This document shows, piece by piece, positions 48,957 to 58,607 of a DNA stretch of 64,000 bases; the first letter of the stretch is position 1, and each line of letters opens with the position of its first letter. The notes beneath the pieces were generated by a model, which was given only the letters and a program-made list of their open reading frames with translations, searched no databases and was not told the origin of the DNA. The stretch spans positions 1,240,001 to 1,304,000 of the forward strand of contig NZ_JAFIDA010000001.1 in NCBI RefSeq assembly GCF_017834145.1, read 5' to 3'. Source of the DNA: Leucobacter exalbidus (GTDB lineage: Bacteria > Actinomycetota > Actinomycetes > Actinomycetales > Microbacteriaceae). The position numbers and the translations under genes are program-made.

Positions 48957-51247
48957 CGCGACCCTCCGCGGTACCCGCGCTCACCCGAGTTGCGGTCGTT
49001 TGAGTTGCGGTCGTGAGCAGGCTTGCCGCCACGGCTGTTGCTGGGCTGGTTCGAGTAGCTGTTACGGCTGGCACCGCGGTTGTTGCCGCGATCCTCTGAG
49101 TAACCGCCGCGGTCGCTGCTGCGATCGTTGCGGTCGCTGCGAGGTGCACGGTCGTTCGAGTAGCCACCGCGCTCGGGACGGCCAGCACCGCGATCGTTGC
49201 GGTCGTTCGAGTAACCGCCGCGTTCGGGACGCGCTGCGCCACGATCGTTACGGTCGTTGCTGTAACCACCACGCTCGGGGCGCGCAGCACCGCGATCGTT
49301 GCGGTCGTTACGAGGCGCACGATCGTTCGAGTAACCGCCGCGTTCGGGACGCGCTGCGCCACGATCGTTACGGTCGTTCGAGTAGCCACCACGCTCGGGG
49401 CGACCAGCGCCACGATCATTGCGGTCATTACGAGGCGCACGATCATTCGAGTAACCGCCGCGTTCGGGACGGCCAGCACCACGATCGTTACGGTCGTTGC
49501 TGAAGCCACCACGCTCGGGACGCGCTGCGCCACGATCGCTCGAGTAACCGCCACGCTCCGGGCGACCAGCACCACGATCGTTGCGGTCGTTCGAGTAGCC
49601 GCCGCGTTCGGGACGACCAGCGCCGCGATCGTTGCGGTCGTTGCTGTAGCCACCGCGTTCCGGGCGGCCTGCACCACGGTCATTACGATCATTGCTGTAA
49701 CCGCCACGCTCGGGACGGGCAGCACCACGATCGTTGTTGTAGCCACCACGCTCGGGGCGCGCTGCGCCACGATCGTTGCGATCGTTCGAGTAACCGCCAC
49801 GCTCCGGGCGACCGGCACCACGATCATTACGATCGTTGTTGTAGCCACCACGCTCGGGACGACCAGCACCACGATCATTGCGGTCGCTGCTGTAACCGCC
49901 ACGCTCGGGACGACCAGCACCACGATCATTACGATCATTGCTGTAACCGCCACGCTCGGGGCGCGCTGCGCCACGATCATTACGATCGTTGCTGTAACCG
50001 CCACGCTCGGGACGCGCTGCGCCACGCTCGTTACGGTCGCTCGAGTAGCCTGCGCGCTCGGGGCGCTGGCTGTAGCCGTTCTCTGTGCCGCCCTCGCTCG
50101 GAGCGGTGCGGCGGCCGTGGGGGTTACCGCGCGCTGCGATGCCACGCATGCCGCGGGCACCCTTGCCGTCGCCGGGGCGACCAGCGGTGATCTCGTCGCG
50201 GTCGTAGCTCTTTACGAAGCCACGGCCACCCTTGCCCTTGAAACCCTTCATCGGCTTTCCTCCCTTGCCGCGCGGTGCGCGGTCGTCACGGGGAGCGCGG
50301 GGGCGAAACCCGTCTGATCCGGTATCGTCATCGCTCTTGGGACCGCGTTCGGCCGCAGAGAGCAGCGCACCGCGTTCGGCGGCTGCGAGTTCACGCATCT
50401 CGCCGAGCTGCAGGGTGCCGAGGTTCAGCGGGCCGAACTGGCGACGTACGAGCTCGATGACGGGGAACCCGACCTCGGCCAGCATGCGGCGCACAATACG
50501 GTTACGGCCCGAGTGCAGGGTCAGCTCGACGAGCGAGAACTTTCCGCCGCCACCGTCAGAGAGGATGCGTGCCCGGTCTGCGTGGATCGGGCCGTCCTTC
50601 AGCTCGACGCCGTACTTCAGCTGCTGAATGACCGATCCGGTCATGCGGCCGCGCACCTTCGCAACATAGGTCTTGGTGACGCCGAAGCTCGGGTGAGCCA
50701 GCTTGTTGGCAAGCTCGCCATCGTTCGTCAGAATGAGCAGACCGCTCGTGTCGGTGTCGAGACGGCCGACGTTGAACAACCGGTCGTCAACCAGCTTGGT
50801 GAACTGACGCAGGTCGGGGCGGTCGTGCTCGTCGTTCATCGTGGAGACAACGCCCTCGGGCTTGTTGACCACGAAGTAACGCTTCGAGACGTCGAGCTGC
50901 ACAACGACGCCGTCAACGCGCACGTCATCGGTGTTGGGGTCGATGCGCGAGCCCAGCTCGTGCTCGACCTGACCGTTGATGGTGACGCGGCCAGTCGTGA
51001 TGAGCGACTCGCATGCGCGGCGCGAAGCTACGCCTGCGTGTGCAAGCGCCTTCTGCAGCCTGATGCGCCCGTCATCGGGGTCGATCTCGCCCCGGGGGTC
51101 GTCGTCGAAATCATCATCATCGTCATCGTCGTCTGTTCCGGATCCCGCGGGGCGGTCCCCAGGCCAGCCGAATTCTGCGAGGTCGACCTCAACGATTTCG
51201 CCGTCGACCGAGAGGGTGCCGCCGAGGCCCCCGTTTTCGCTACTCAT
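48953..51247 (-). CDS. rluB: Pseudouridine synthase (RsuA/RluB family) with long Arg/Gly/Tyr repeat tail
   Basis: A 764-residue protein. Residues 35-60 are an Asp-rich stretch (DDDDDDDDFDDD). Residues 62-125 form an S4 RNA-binding domain (RLQKALAHAGVASRRACESL). Residues 130-300 are the catalytic core with GRLDTDTSGLLILTNDG (catalytic Asp), KTYVAKVRG, and GRNRIVRRMLAEVGFPV. This normally ends the protein (about 250-300 aa). Here residues 320-764 add a basic linker and, from about 393 to 706, some 18 units of RPERGGYSNDRNDRGA(A/G). The tail is predicted disordered. It should act on 23S rRNA. It is in operon with scpB upstream and tyrA downstream. Confidence 0.93.
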   Translation of the reverse strand: MSSENGGLGGTLSVDGEIVEVDLAEFGWPGDRPAGSGTDDDDDDDDFDDDPRGEIDPDDGRIRLQKALAHAGVASRRACESLITTGRVTINGQVEHELGSRIDPNTDDVRVDGVVVQLDVSKRYFVVNKPEGVVSTMNDEHDRPDLRQFTKLVDDRLFNVGRLDTDTSGLLILTNDGELANKLAHPSFGVTKTYVAKVRGRMTGSVIQQLKYGVELKDGPIHADRARILSDGGGGKFSLVELTLHSGRNRIVRRMLAEVGFPVIELVRRQFGPLNLGTLQLGEMRELAAAERGALLSAAERGPKSDDDTGSDGFRPRAPRDDRAPRGKGGKPMKGFKGKGGRGFVKSYDRDEITAGRPGDGKGARGMRGIAARGNPHGRRTAPSEGGTENGYSQRPERAGYSSDRNERGAARPERGGYSNDRNDRGAARPERGGYSNDRNDRGAGRPERGGYSSDRNDRGAGRPERGGYNNDRNDRGAGRPERGGYSNDRNDRGAARPERGGYNNDRGAARPERGGYSNDRNDRGAGRPERGGYSNDRNDRGAGRPERGGYSNDRNDRGAGRPERGGYSSDRGAARPERGGFSNDRNDRGAGRPERGGYSNDRAPRNDRNDRGAGRPERGGYSNDRNDRGAARPERGGYSNDRAPRNDRNDRGAARPERGGYSNDRNDRGAARPERGGYSNDRNDRGAGRPERGGYSNDRAPRSDRNDRSSDRGGYSEDRGNNRGASRNSYSNQPSNSRGGKPAHDRNSNDRNSGERGYRGGSR
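49130..50070 (-). repeat. 51-bp coding tandem repeat (about 18 units)
   Basis: Within the pseudouridine synthase gene, a 51-bp unit encoding RPERGGYSNDRNDRGA(A/G) occurs about 18 times. Some units are shortened by six or seven codons or extended by RAPRND or RAPRSD. All changes are multiples of three bases, and codons vary between units (CGN, GGN, AAY), so the protein pattern rather than the DNA is kept. Confidence 0.92.
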
Positions 51248-51280
51248 GTGACTACCTTCCGCCCAAGCGCGGGTATGCGC

Positions 51281-51958
51281 CTACAGCAATTCATGTTCAA
51301 AACCTTCAGCACCGTCATCAAGCAACGGTGAAATATGGGGCAGCTCAGAAATATCGCCTATTCCGAGCCGATCAAGCAACACATCCGTGGTGCCGTACAG
51401 CGTGGCGCCAGTCTCCTCGTGGTGACCGGCCTCCTCGATCAGGCTGTGACTCAATAGTGTGCGCACTACTGAGTCAACGTTGACCGCGCGAATCTGGGCG
51501 ACTTGGCCGCGTGTAACAGGCTGACGATACGCGATCACGGCGAGTGTTTCAAGTGCTGCCTGTGAGAGCTTTGCGCTGCGCTCCTGGCGCACCGCGTCAG
51601 CAACGACCAGATCTAGCGATGCGCGAACGTAAAATCTGAAGCCGCCCGACACCTCGCGCAGCTCGAACCCGCGCGGCTCGCGAGCCACCGATCCGGGCTC
51701 AGCGCTCGATCCAGATCTGGCGCCTGCGGCACCCGATCCTTCCTGCAATCCTACGCCATCATAGTCGGCGATGAGCGCAGCCAGGGCTGCGCGTACCTCA
51801 GCTACCGGGCGATCCACCGCCGCGGCGAGCGCGATGGCGTCTTGCGGCTGCTCGGCCACGATGAGTAACGCTTCAAGCTGCTGGGTGAGCGAGTGGGTCG
51901 ATCGCACCGTCGCAAGCTCAGCGACTTCGTCGGTCTCGCCGCGCTCAAGCTCACTCAT
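51281..51958 (-). CDS. scpB: Segregation and condensation protein B
   Basis: A 225-residue winged-helix kleisin-interacting protein of the SMC-ScpAB condensin. Family segments: LEALLIVAEQPQDAIALAAA, GGFRFYVRASLDLVVADAVR, SQAALETLAVIAYRQPVTRG, QIRAVNVDSVVRTLLSHSLI and LYGTTDVLLDRLGI. An Ala/Gly/Ser-rich insertion lies at about residues 73-93. ATG 51958 follows GGGGAG; GTG 51964 is in frame but abuts it. It overlaps the scpA stop by 8 nt and is coupled to it. Confidence 0.94.
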   Translation of the reverse strand: MSELERGETDEVAELATVRSTHSLTQQLEALLIVAEQPQDAIALAAAVDRPVAEVRAALAALIADYDGVGLQEGSGAAGARSGSSAEPGSVAREPRGFELREVSGGFRFYVRASLDLVVADAVRQERSAKLSQAALETLAVIAYRQPVTRGQVAQIRAVNVDSVVRTLLSHSLIEEAGHHEETGATLYGTTDVLLDRLGIGDISELPHISPLLDDGAEGFEHELL

Positions 51959-52769
51959 AGTCACTCCCCAGTGTTGCCAGTTCTTCGTCAGACCAGCTGT
52001 CGCTGTTCCAGTGCACTATCAATTCTCCCAGGGGTTCGAGCTGTGTGAAAGTCACGGCGTCGCGGCGGTACAGTTCAAGAATTGCGAGGAACCGGGCGAC
52101 GATCACCCCGCGCTCATGCACGCCTGAGATAAGTTCACGAAATGATTGCGCAGGCCCGCCGCGCAGCGCGGTGACCACGATCGCGGCCTGCTCTCGAATG
52201 GATACGAGCGGGGCGTGCAGGTGCTCGAGCCCCACCGTCGGAATCTCACGCGGTGTGAACGCGAGCTGTGCGATGGCGGCGAAGTCGGCCGCGGTCAGGC
52301 TGAATTCAAGCTCGGGGTCAGCCGAACGAAATTTGGGTTCAAGCGCAACCTGTCTCGCATGACGCTCGCCTTCAATGACGAGGCGGTCGCGAAACCAGGC
52401 ACTCGCCAGTTTGAACGCGCGGTACTGCAGCAGCCGGGCGAACAGCAGGTCTCGGGCTTCAAGCAGCGCGATCCCCTCGGCGTCAACGGCCTCGCCCTGG
52501 GGCAGCAGGCTCGCAATCTTCAGGTCGAGCAGCGTCGCCGCGACCACCAAGAATTCGCTTGCGTGATTGAGCTGGTCGCTGTCTTCGGCGTCGAGGCCCG
52601 CGAGGTAGCCGATGAACTCATCGGTGACGAGGCTGAGCGAGACATCGGTGATGTCGAGCTCGTGTTTGCCGATGAGCGTCAGCAGCAGATCGAATGGCCC
52701 GTCAAAGACGTCAAGGCTCACTCGAAACTCGCGAGAACGAGCCTCGACGGGATCGCTCTCGCGGGTCAT
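51951..52769 (-). CDS. scpA: Segregation and condensation protein A
   Basis: A 272-residue kleisin that bridges SMC heads. The family opening FRVSLDVFDGPFDLLLTLIG is followed by KHELDITDVSLSLVTDEFIG and ASEFLVVAATLLDLKIASLL. The C-terminal winged helix has ERGVIVARFLAILELYRRDA. It comes after parA (10-bp gap) and overlaps scpB. The parA-scpA-scpB order is conserved in actinobacteria. Confidence 0.95.
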   Translation of the reverse strand: MTRESDPVEARSREFRVSLDVFDGPFDLLLTLIGKHELDITDVSLSLVTDEFIGYLAGLDAEDSDQLNHASEFLVVAATLLDLKIASLLPQGEAVDAEGIALLEARDLLFARLLQYRAFKLASAWFRDRLVIEGERHARQVALEPKFRSADPELEFSLTAADFAAIAQLAFTPREIPTVGLEHLHAPLVSIREQAAIVVTALRGGPAQSFRELISGVHERGVIVARFLAILELYRRDAVTFTQLEPLGELIVHWNSDSWSDEELATLGSDYE

Positions 52770-52779
52770 GGGTGCTCGC

Positions 52780-53646
52780 TTAGGCGACGATGCCGCGTTC
52801 TACGAGCTCGCGGGCGAGCTTGAGGTACGACTCAGACGCCGGGTTCGCCGGCGCGTAATCAATGACCGGCTTCGCGGCGATCTGGGCGTCGGGCAGCTTC
52901 ACGGTGCGGCCGATGACGGTGTCGAAGACGCTGTCGCCAAAGGTTTCGACCACGCGGTCGAGTACTTCGCGGGCGTGCAGCGTACGCGAGTCGTACATGG
53001 TCGCGAGGATGCCGTCGAGGGCAAGGGCCGGGTTCAGGCGATCCTTCACCTTCTCGATCGTTTCCACGAGCAGTGCCACACCGCGCAGTGCGAAGTATTC
53101 GCACGCCAGCGGAATCAGCACGCCGTGGCTCGCGGTCAACGCGTTCACGGTCAAGAGGCCAAGCGACGGCTGGCAGTCCACCAAAATCACGTCGTAGTCG
53201 TCGACGACCTTGCGCAGCACGCTGCCCAGAATCTGTTCGCGGGCCACCTCGGTGACGAGGTGCACCTCGGCCGCCGACAGGTCGATGTTGGCGGGGATGA
53301 GATCGAGGCCGGGGGTGCCGGTGTGCTGAATCGCTTCACGCGGATCCTTCACCTTGCCCAGCATCAGGTCGTAAATCGTGGGGACCTCGTGCGCGGGCAC
53401 TCCGAGGCCTGCCGAGAGTGCGCCCTGCGGGTCGAAGTCAACCGCGAGCACGCGACGGCCGTAGCGCGCGAGCGCGGCAGCCAGGTTGATGGTGCTCGTC
53501 GTCTTACCGACGCCACCCTTCTGGTTGCACATCGCGATGATGCGCGCGGGGCCGTGGCTCTCCAGTTTGCGGGGTGCGGGAATCACCCGATCGACTCGTC
53601 CTGTCGGTCCGATCTTCGGCTGAATCTGGGCCTGCACGTTCGCCAT
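52780..53646 (-). CDS. parA: ParA-family ATPase (chromosomal)
   Basis: A 288-residue deviant-Walker ATPase. KGGVGKT (43-49) has the signature first Lys; DFDPQGALSAGLGV, DVILVDCQPSLGLLTVNALT and the adenine-binding region fit ParA/Soj. ATG 53646 follows GGAGG. No parB is adjacent and the gene stands in the xerD-parA-scpAB cluster, so it is the chromosomal paralogue associated with condensin and not plasmid partitioning. A role in chromosome arrangement or cell-pole dynamics is inferred. Confidence 0.93.
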   Translation of the reverse strand: MANVQAQIQPKIGPTGRVDRVIPAPRKLESHGPARIIAMCNQKGGVGKTTSTINLAAALARYGRRVLAVDFDPQGALSAGLGVPAHEVPTIYDLMLGKVKDPREAIQHTGTPGLDLIPANIDLSAAEVHLVTEVAREQILGSVLRKVVDDYDVILVDCQPSLGLLTVNALTASHGVLIPLACEYFALRGVALLVETIEKVKDRLNPALALDGILATMYDSRTLHAREVLDRVVETFGDSVFDTVIGRTVKLPDAQIAAKPVIDYAPANPASESYLKLARELVERGIVA

Positions 53647-53739
53647 CAAGGCCTCCTCCCGCGTCGCTAACGCTCCATCCTATCGCTTTGCCGCCCCCTG
53701 CTCCTGACGCGGGTGCGGCGAAGCGCTCACGAACTTTCC

Positions 53740-54738
53740 TCAGGTGGCACGCGGGTGCGCGGTCAGGTAGTGCTCGCGCAGGGTGTCGGCGGTCACCTGG
53801 GTGTAAATCTGTGTGGTCGTCACCGACGAATGTCCGAGCAGCTCTTGCACGGTGCGCACATCGGCGCCGCCCGCGAGCAGGTGGGTGGCGAAGGAATGCC
53901 GCAGGGTGTGGGGAGAGACCTCGCGCGTGATGCCGGCGCGCTCTGCTGCGGCCCGGATCACCAGCCATGCGCTCTGCCGCGAGAGTCGTGCACCGCGTGG
54001 GCCTACGAAGAGCGCCGGGGTGCCGGCGCCGCGCGCCACCATGCTGGGGCGGGCCCGCACGAGGTATGCGGCGAGCGCACGCCCCGCGTAGCTGCCGTAG
54101 GGCACCACGCGCTGTTTAGAGCCCTTGCCCTGCACTCGTAAAAATCCGCCCGCTTCGAGCGCGCGTTCAGAGGCCTCATCGATTCCGGCCTCGCCGCTGG
54201 CACCCGTGGCGTCACCCCTGCCGCCTTCCAGCAGCAGGTCGTCGAGGTCGAGGGTGCAGGCCTCGCTGACGCGTGCCCCGCTGCCGTACAGCAGTTCGAG
54301 AAGCGCGCGGTCGCGCAGCCCCACGGGGTCGTCACCGCCCGCATGCGCGAGTAACGCTTCGACGTCTTCGAGCGCGAGCGCTTTCGGCAGCCGCTGGGGT
54401 TTCTTGGGCGTGCGCAGCCCCCGCCCCGCATACCCTTCGAGGAGTTCTTCTTCGAACAGATACCGGTGCATGCCGCGCACAGTTGATGCGCGGCGGGTGA
54501 TCGATGAGGGCGCGAGCGCCTCATGTTCGCCCTCGTGGCTGGCGAGGTCAGACACAAACGACGACAGGGTGTCGGGGGCCACCTGGGCGAGATCGTCAAT
54601 GCCCTGCGCCGCAAGCCAGTTCGCGTATGAGGCAAGGTCGCGCCGGTATGCAGCCAAGCTGTTCTCGGCGAGGCCCCGCTCAATGGCGACGTGTCGTAAG
54701 AAGCGGTCGATCCCCGCGTCGACTGAGAGGGTCGTCAT
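53740..54738 (-). CDS. xerD: Site-specific tyrosine recombinase XerD
   Basis: A 332-residue recombinase that resolves chromosome dimers at dif with XerC. The catalytic set is complete: Arg156 (GARVSEA), Lys205, His277-x-x-Arg280 (HTLRH), His303 (LGHSS) and Tyr312 (TQIYTQ). Residues about 168-199 are an acidic Gly/Ala-rich insertion before the beta-hairpin, not in the E. coli protein. ATG 54738 overlaps the NUDIX stop in ATGA. The context (recN, pyrG, scpAB) indicates the housekeeping enzyme and not a phage integrase. Confidence 0.95.
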   Translation of the reverse strand: MTTLSVDAGIDRFLRHVAIERGLAENSLAAYRRDLASYANWLAAQGIDDLAQVAPDTLSSFVSDLASHEGEHEALAPSSITRRASTVRGMHRYLFEEELLEGYAGRGLRTPKKPQRLPKALALEDVEALLAHAGGDDPVGLRDRALLELLYGSGARVSEACTLDLDDLLLEGGRGDATGASGEAGIDEASERALEAGGFLRVQGKGSKQRVVPYGSYAGRALAAYLVRARPSMVARGAGTPALFVGPRGARLSRQSAWLVIRAAAERAGITREVSPHTLRHSFATHLLAGGADVRTVQELLGHSSVTTTQIYTQVTADTLREHYLTAHPRAT

Positions 54739-55403
54739 CGTGACCGTTCTCCGCGCACGCCCTCCCGAAACTCCCACGGAGTTTTTGGATCGCGCAGCGT
54801 CGCCCAACCTGCCTCGCGTGCAGCGTAGGCGGCTAACACTGCGCTCACGGTCACCGAGTTGCCGATCCGGCCGGCAAGAGCGGCCGCTACCGCGTCATCG
54901 AGCGGCACCCATTCAGGCTGCAGTTCGGCTTCTTCGCCCTCGCGCACGAAATCGTGGGTGGTGGGGCACAGGTCTCGCGCCAAGAAAATGCGCATGGTTT
55001 CGCTTGATCCGCCGGGCGATAAGAACAGGTCGAGCAGCAGGTCCCAGCGGTTCGCTGCGAGGTCGGCCTCTTCGGCGAGTTCGCGCTGTGCGCCCGCGAG
55101 CCCAGATTCGCCGGGGGCGTCCATCAGCCCCGCAGGAATTTCGATATCGCGACGCGCGACGGGGTGGCGGTATTGCCGCATCACCAGCACGCGGTCTTGG
55201 TCGTCGAGCGCCAGCACGGCGACCGCGCCGGTGTGATCGATGTAGTCGCGCACCAGCTCGGAGTCGCCGAAAGTGAAGCGGTCGCGCCGCACATCCCACA
55301 CCCGGCCGTGTACGAGCAGCTCGCTGTCGAGCACGTCTACGGCGGCGGGCGTATCACTGAGGTACTCAGCGGGTGAGGTGCTGGGCACCTTCGTGGTCGT
55401 CAT
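54735..55403 (-). CDS. NUDIX ADP-ribose pyrophosphatase-like hydrolase
   Basis: A 222-residue NUDIX enzyme that likely hydrolyses ADP-ribose. The box is [20 protein letters not shown] followed by EEAD, with Glu for Mg2+. [17 protein letters not shown] after the box matches the ADPRase loop of this family. ATG 55403 lies after GGAGC; the longer frame back to 55739 overlaps pyrG and has no match. It is coupled to xerD and follows pyrG, as in related genomes. The 150 bp between it and pyrG shows nothing further. Confidence 0.92.
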   Translation of the reverse strand: MTTTKVPSTSPAEYLSDTPAAVDVLDSELLVHGRVWDVRRDRFTFGDSELVRDYIDHTGAVAVLALDDQDRVLVMRQYRHPVARRDIEIPAGLMDAPGESGLAGAQRELAEEADLAANRWDLLLDLFLSPGGSSETMRIFLARDLCPTTHDFVREGEEAELQPEWVPLDDAVAAALAGRIGNSVTVSAVLAAYAAREAGWATLRDPKTPWEFREGVRGERSR

Positions 55404-55554
55404 TGCTCGCGCTCCATCCTGATGCAGGTCAAACTCTGCGGCCGCCCGCTGGGGCTGCGGCTCCCCCGGCACGCCAGCTGCTGCTGGCTGAATAATGGCC
55501 GCAGGTACGCCAACGGGCGCGGCGGCCGAAGCCACCGCGCCCGAAATGGGGGTG

Positions 55555-57276
<1,722 letters not shown>

Positions 57277-57295
57277 TCAGAATGACGTGAGTGGA

Positions 57296-58555
57296 CTATC
57301 TCAGTTCCTGTCGGGGTACCCAAACTTGCTTAATCACCATGAGTACCGCGGCGGTAACGGGGATAGAAATGAGTGCGCCGAGCAGCCCCAGAAGTGTGCC
57401 GCCGGCGAGTGCTCCGATGACCACGAGTGACCCTGGCACCGACACCACACGGTTCATCACCTTGGGCGTCAAAAGGTATGACTCGATCTGCATATAGACC
57501 AAATAATAAATGGCGGCGATGATCGCCGTCGTGGGCGAGTTGAACAGCGCGATGACCGCGACGAGCACGGTGGCGAGCACCGAGCCGACGAGCGGAATCA
57601 GGGCGAGCAGGAAGACGCCCACGGCCACCAGCCCGGCGAACGGCACCCCGACAATGGTCATCATGATGAATCCGAGCACCGCGTTAATGAACGCGAGCAC
57701 CACCATGCCACTGACGTAGCCACCCACAGATTTGGTGACCTGCTCGGTAATGTCGATCACCTTCGCGCGCCCCGTCTTGGGCACGACCGAGTAGAACGCC
57801 CGCTTGATGCCGCGCAAGGACGCGAGGAAGTAGAGCGACAGGATCAAAATGATCAGCGTCGCGGTGAGGCCGTTCGCGATACCGATGCCGGCGTTCCATA
57901 CCCCGCCGGCCAGCTGCGCCCAGTTCTCGGGCTTGGTGACGAGATCGCGCCCCATGCCGAGGAGCCCCTCGAAATCGATGAATGATCCGAAGCGCTGCTG
58001 CAGGTCAAGAAACCAGGGCTGTGTCTGGATGTCTTTGACCAGGGTGGGTGCGCTTTGCACCAGCAACGAGATCTGATTGGCGATCATCGGAATGATGATC
58101 CCGAGCAGCGCGCCGATGACGAGCACAAAGCTGCCGAACACGATGCCGATACCCAGCGGTCGCTTCACCCGGCGACGTTCGAGCCTGCGCACCACGGGGT
58201 CAAGGCCCAGGGCCAGAAACAGCGCCGCCGCAACATACATCAGGATCGTGCTGAGCTGATCAACCATCCCGCCAAACAAAATCGCGACGAGCACGCCCAG
58301 TGTGACCGTGAAGCCCAGCTGAAACGGGCTGCGCACGATAAACTCGCGGGTTTTTGAGTTCGCTTGTTCGGCCTGCGCATCACGCGCGGCGTCTCGCGCG
58401 TCACGGTACAGCGCACGCGTTTCTGCGTCCATTTGTTCGAGGTCGGCGTGCACCACCGCCGGATGCGAGTCGAGGTAAGCGGCTTTCACCTCGGGTGCGC
58501 TGGTGAGGTCGGGTTTCTTGCGGCGAAACGCGCCCCGTTCGAACAACTTGGTCAT
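57296..58555 (-). CDS. AI-2E-family transporter (third of three)
   Basis: A 419-residue membrane protein. A charged N-terminal extension of about 80 residues (DAETRALYRDARDAARDAQA, coiled-coil-like) precedes the AI-2E domain: FTVTLGVLVAILFGGMVDQL, DPVVRRLERRRVKRPLGIGI, LALIPLVGSVLATVLVAVIA, YMQIESYLLTPKVMNRVVSV. It is closer to the copy at 13.3-14.4 kb than to that at 20-21 kb (shared ESYLLTPKVM and PGxLVVIGALxGGTLLG). ATG 58555 starts the extension. The gene sits between recN and pyrG. Confidence 0.88.
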   Translation of the reverse strand: MTKLFERGAFRRKKPDLTSAPEVKAAYLDSHPAVVHADLEQMDAETRALYRDARDAARDAQAEQANSKTREFIVRSPFQLGFTVTLGVLVAILFGGMVDQLSTILMYVAAALFLALGLDPVVRRLERRRVKRPLGIGIVFGSFVLVIGALLGIIIPMIANQISLLVQSAPTLVKDIQTQPWFLDLQQRFGSFIDFEGLLGMGRDLVTKPENWAQLAGGVWNAGIGIANGLTATLIILILSLYFLASLRGIKRAFYSVVPKTGRAKVIDITEQVTKSVGGYVSGMVVLAFINAVLGFIMMTIVGVPFAGLVAVGVFLLALIPLVGSVLATVLVAVIALFNSPTTAIIAAIYYLVYMQIESYLLTPKVMNRVVSVPGSLVVIGALAGGTLLGLLGALISIPVTAAVLMVIKQVWVPRQELR

Positions 58556-58607
58556 GATTGGGAGCGTAGCACCAAGCCCAGACACCGCGGCAAAATTTAT
58601 GCCGCGA

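Noticed and set aside
49130..50070. Regular repeats that look like a CRISPR array
   Set aside because: The units are in frame, multiples of three bases, vary by synonymous codons and encode an orderly RPERGGYSND protein repeat at the end of a pseudouridine synthase. There are no unique spacers and no cas genes.
48850..50160. Long minus-strand open frame (436 codons, rich in Ala/Val/Thr) through the repeat region
   Set aside because: It is a shifted reading of the same repeats in the pseudouridine synthase gene and runs into tyrA. It has no ribosome site and a meaningless composition.
52780..53646. ParA as evidence for a plasmid or integrated plasmid
   Set aside because: It lies in the conserved xerD-parA-scpA-scpB cluster with no parB or parS beside it, the usual chromosomal arrangement in actinobacteria.
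53740..54738. Tyrosine recombinase as integrase of a mobile element
   Set aside because: All XerD features are present and the neighbours are core genes. The suspected element at 34-38.7 kb is 15 kb away and unrelated.
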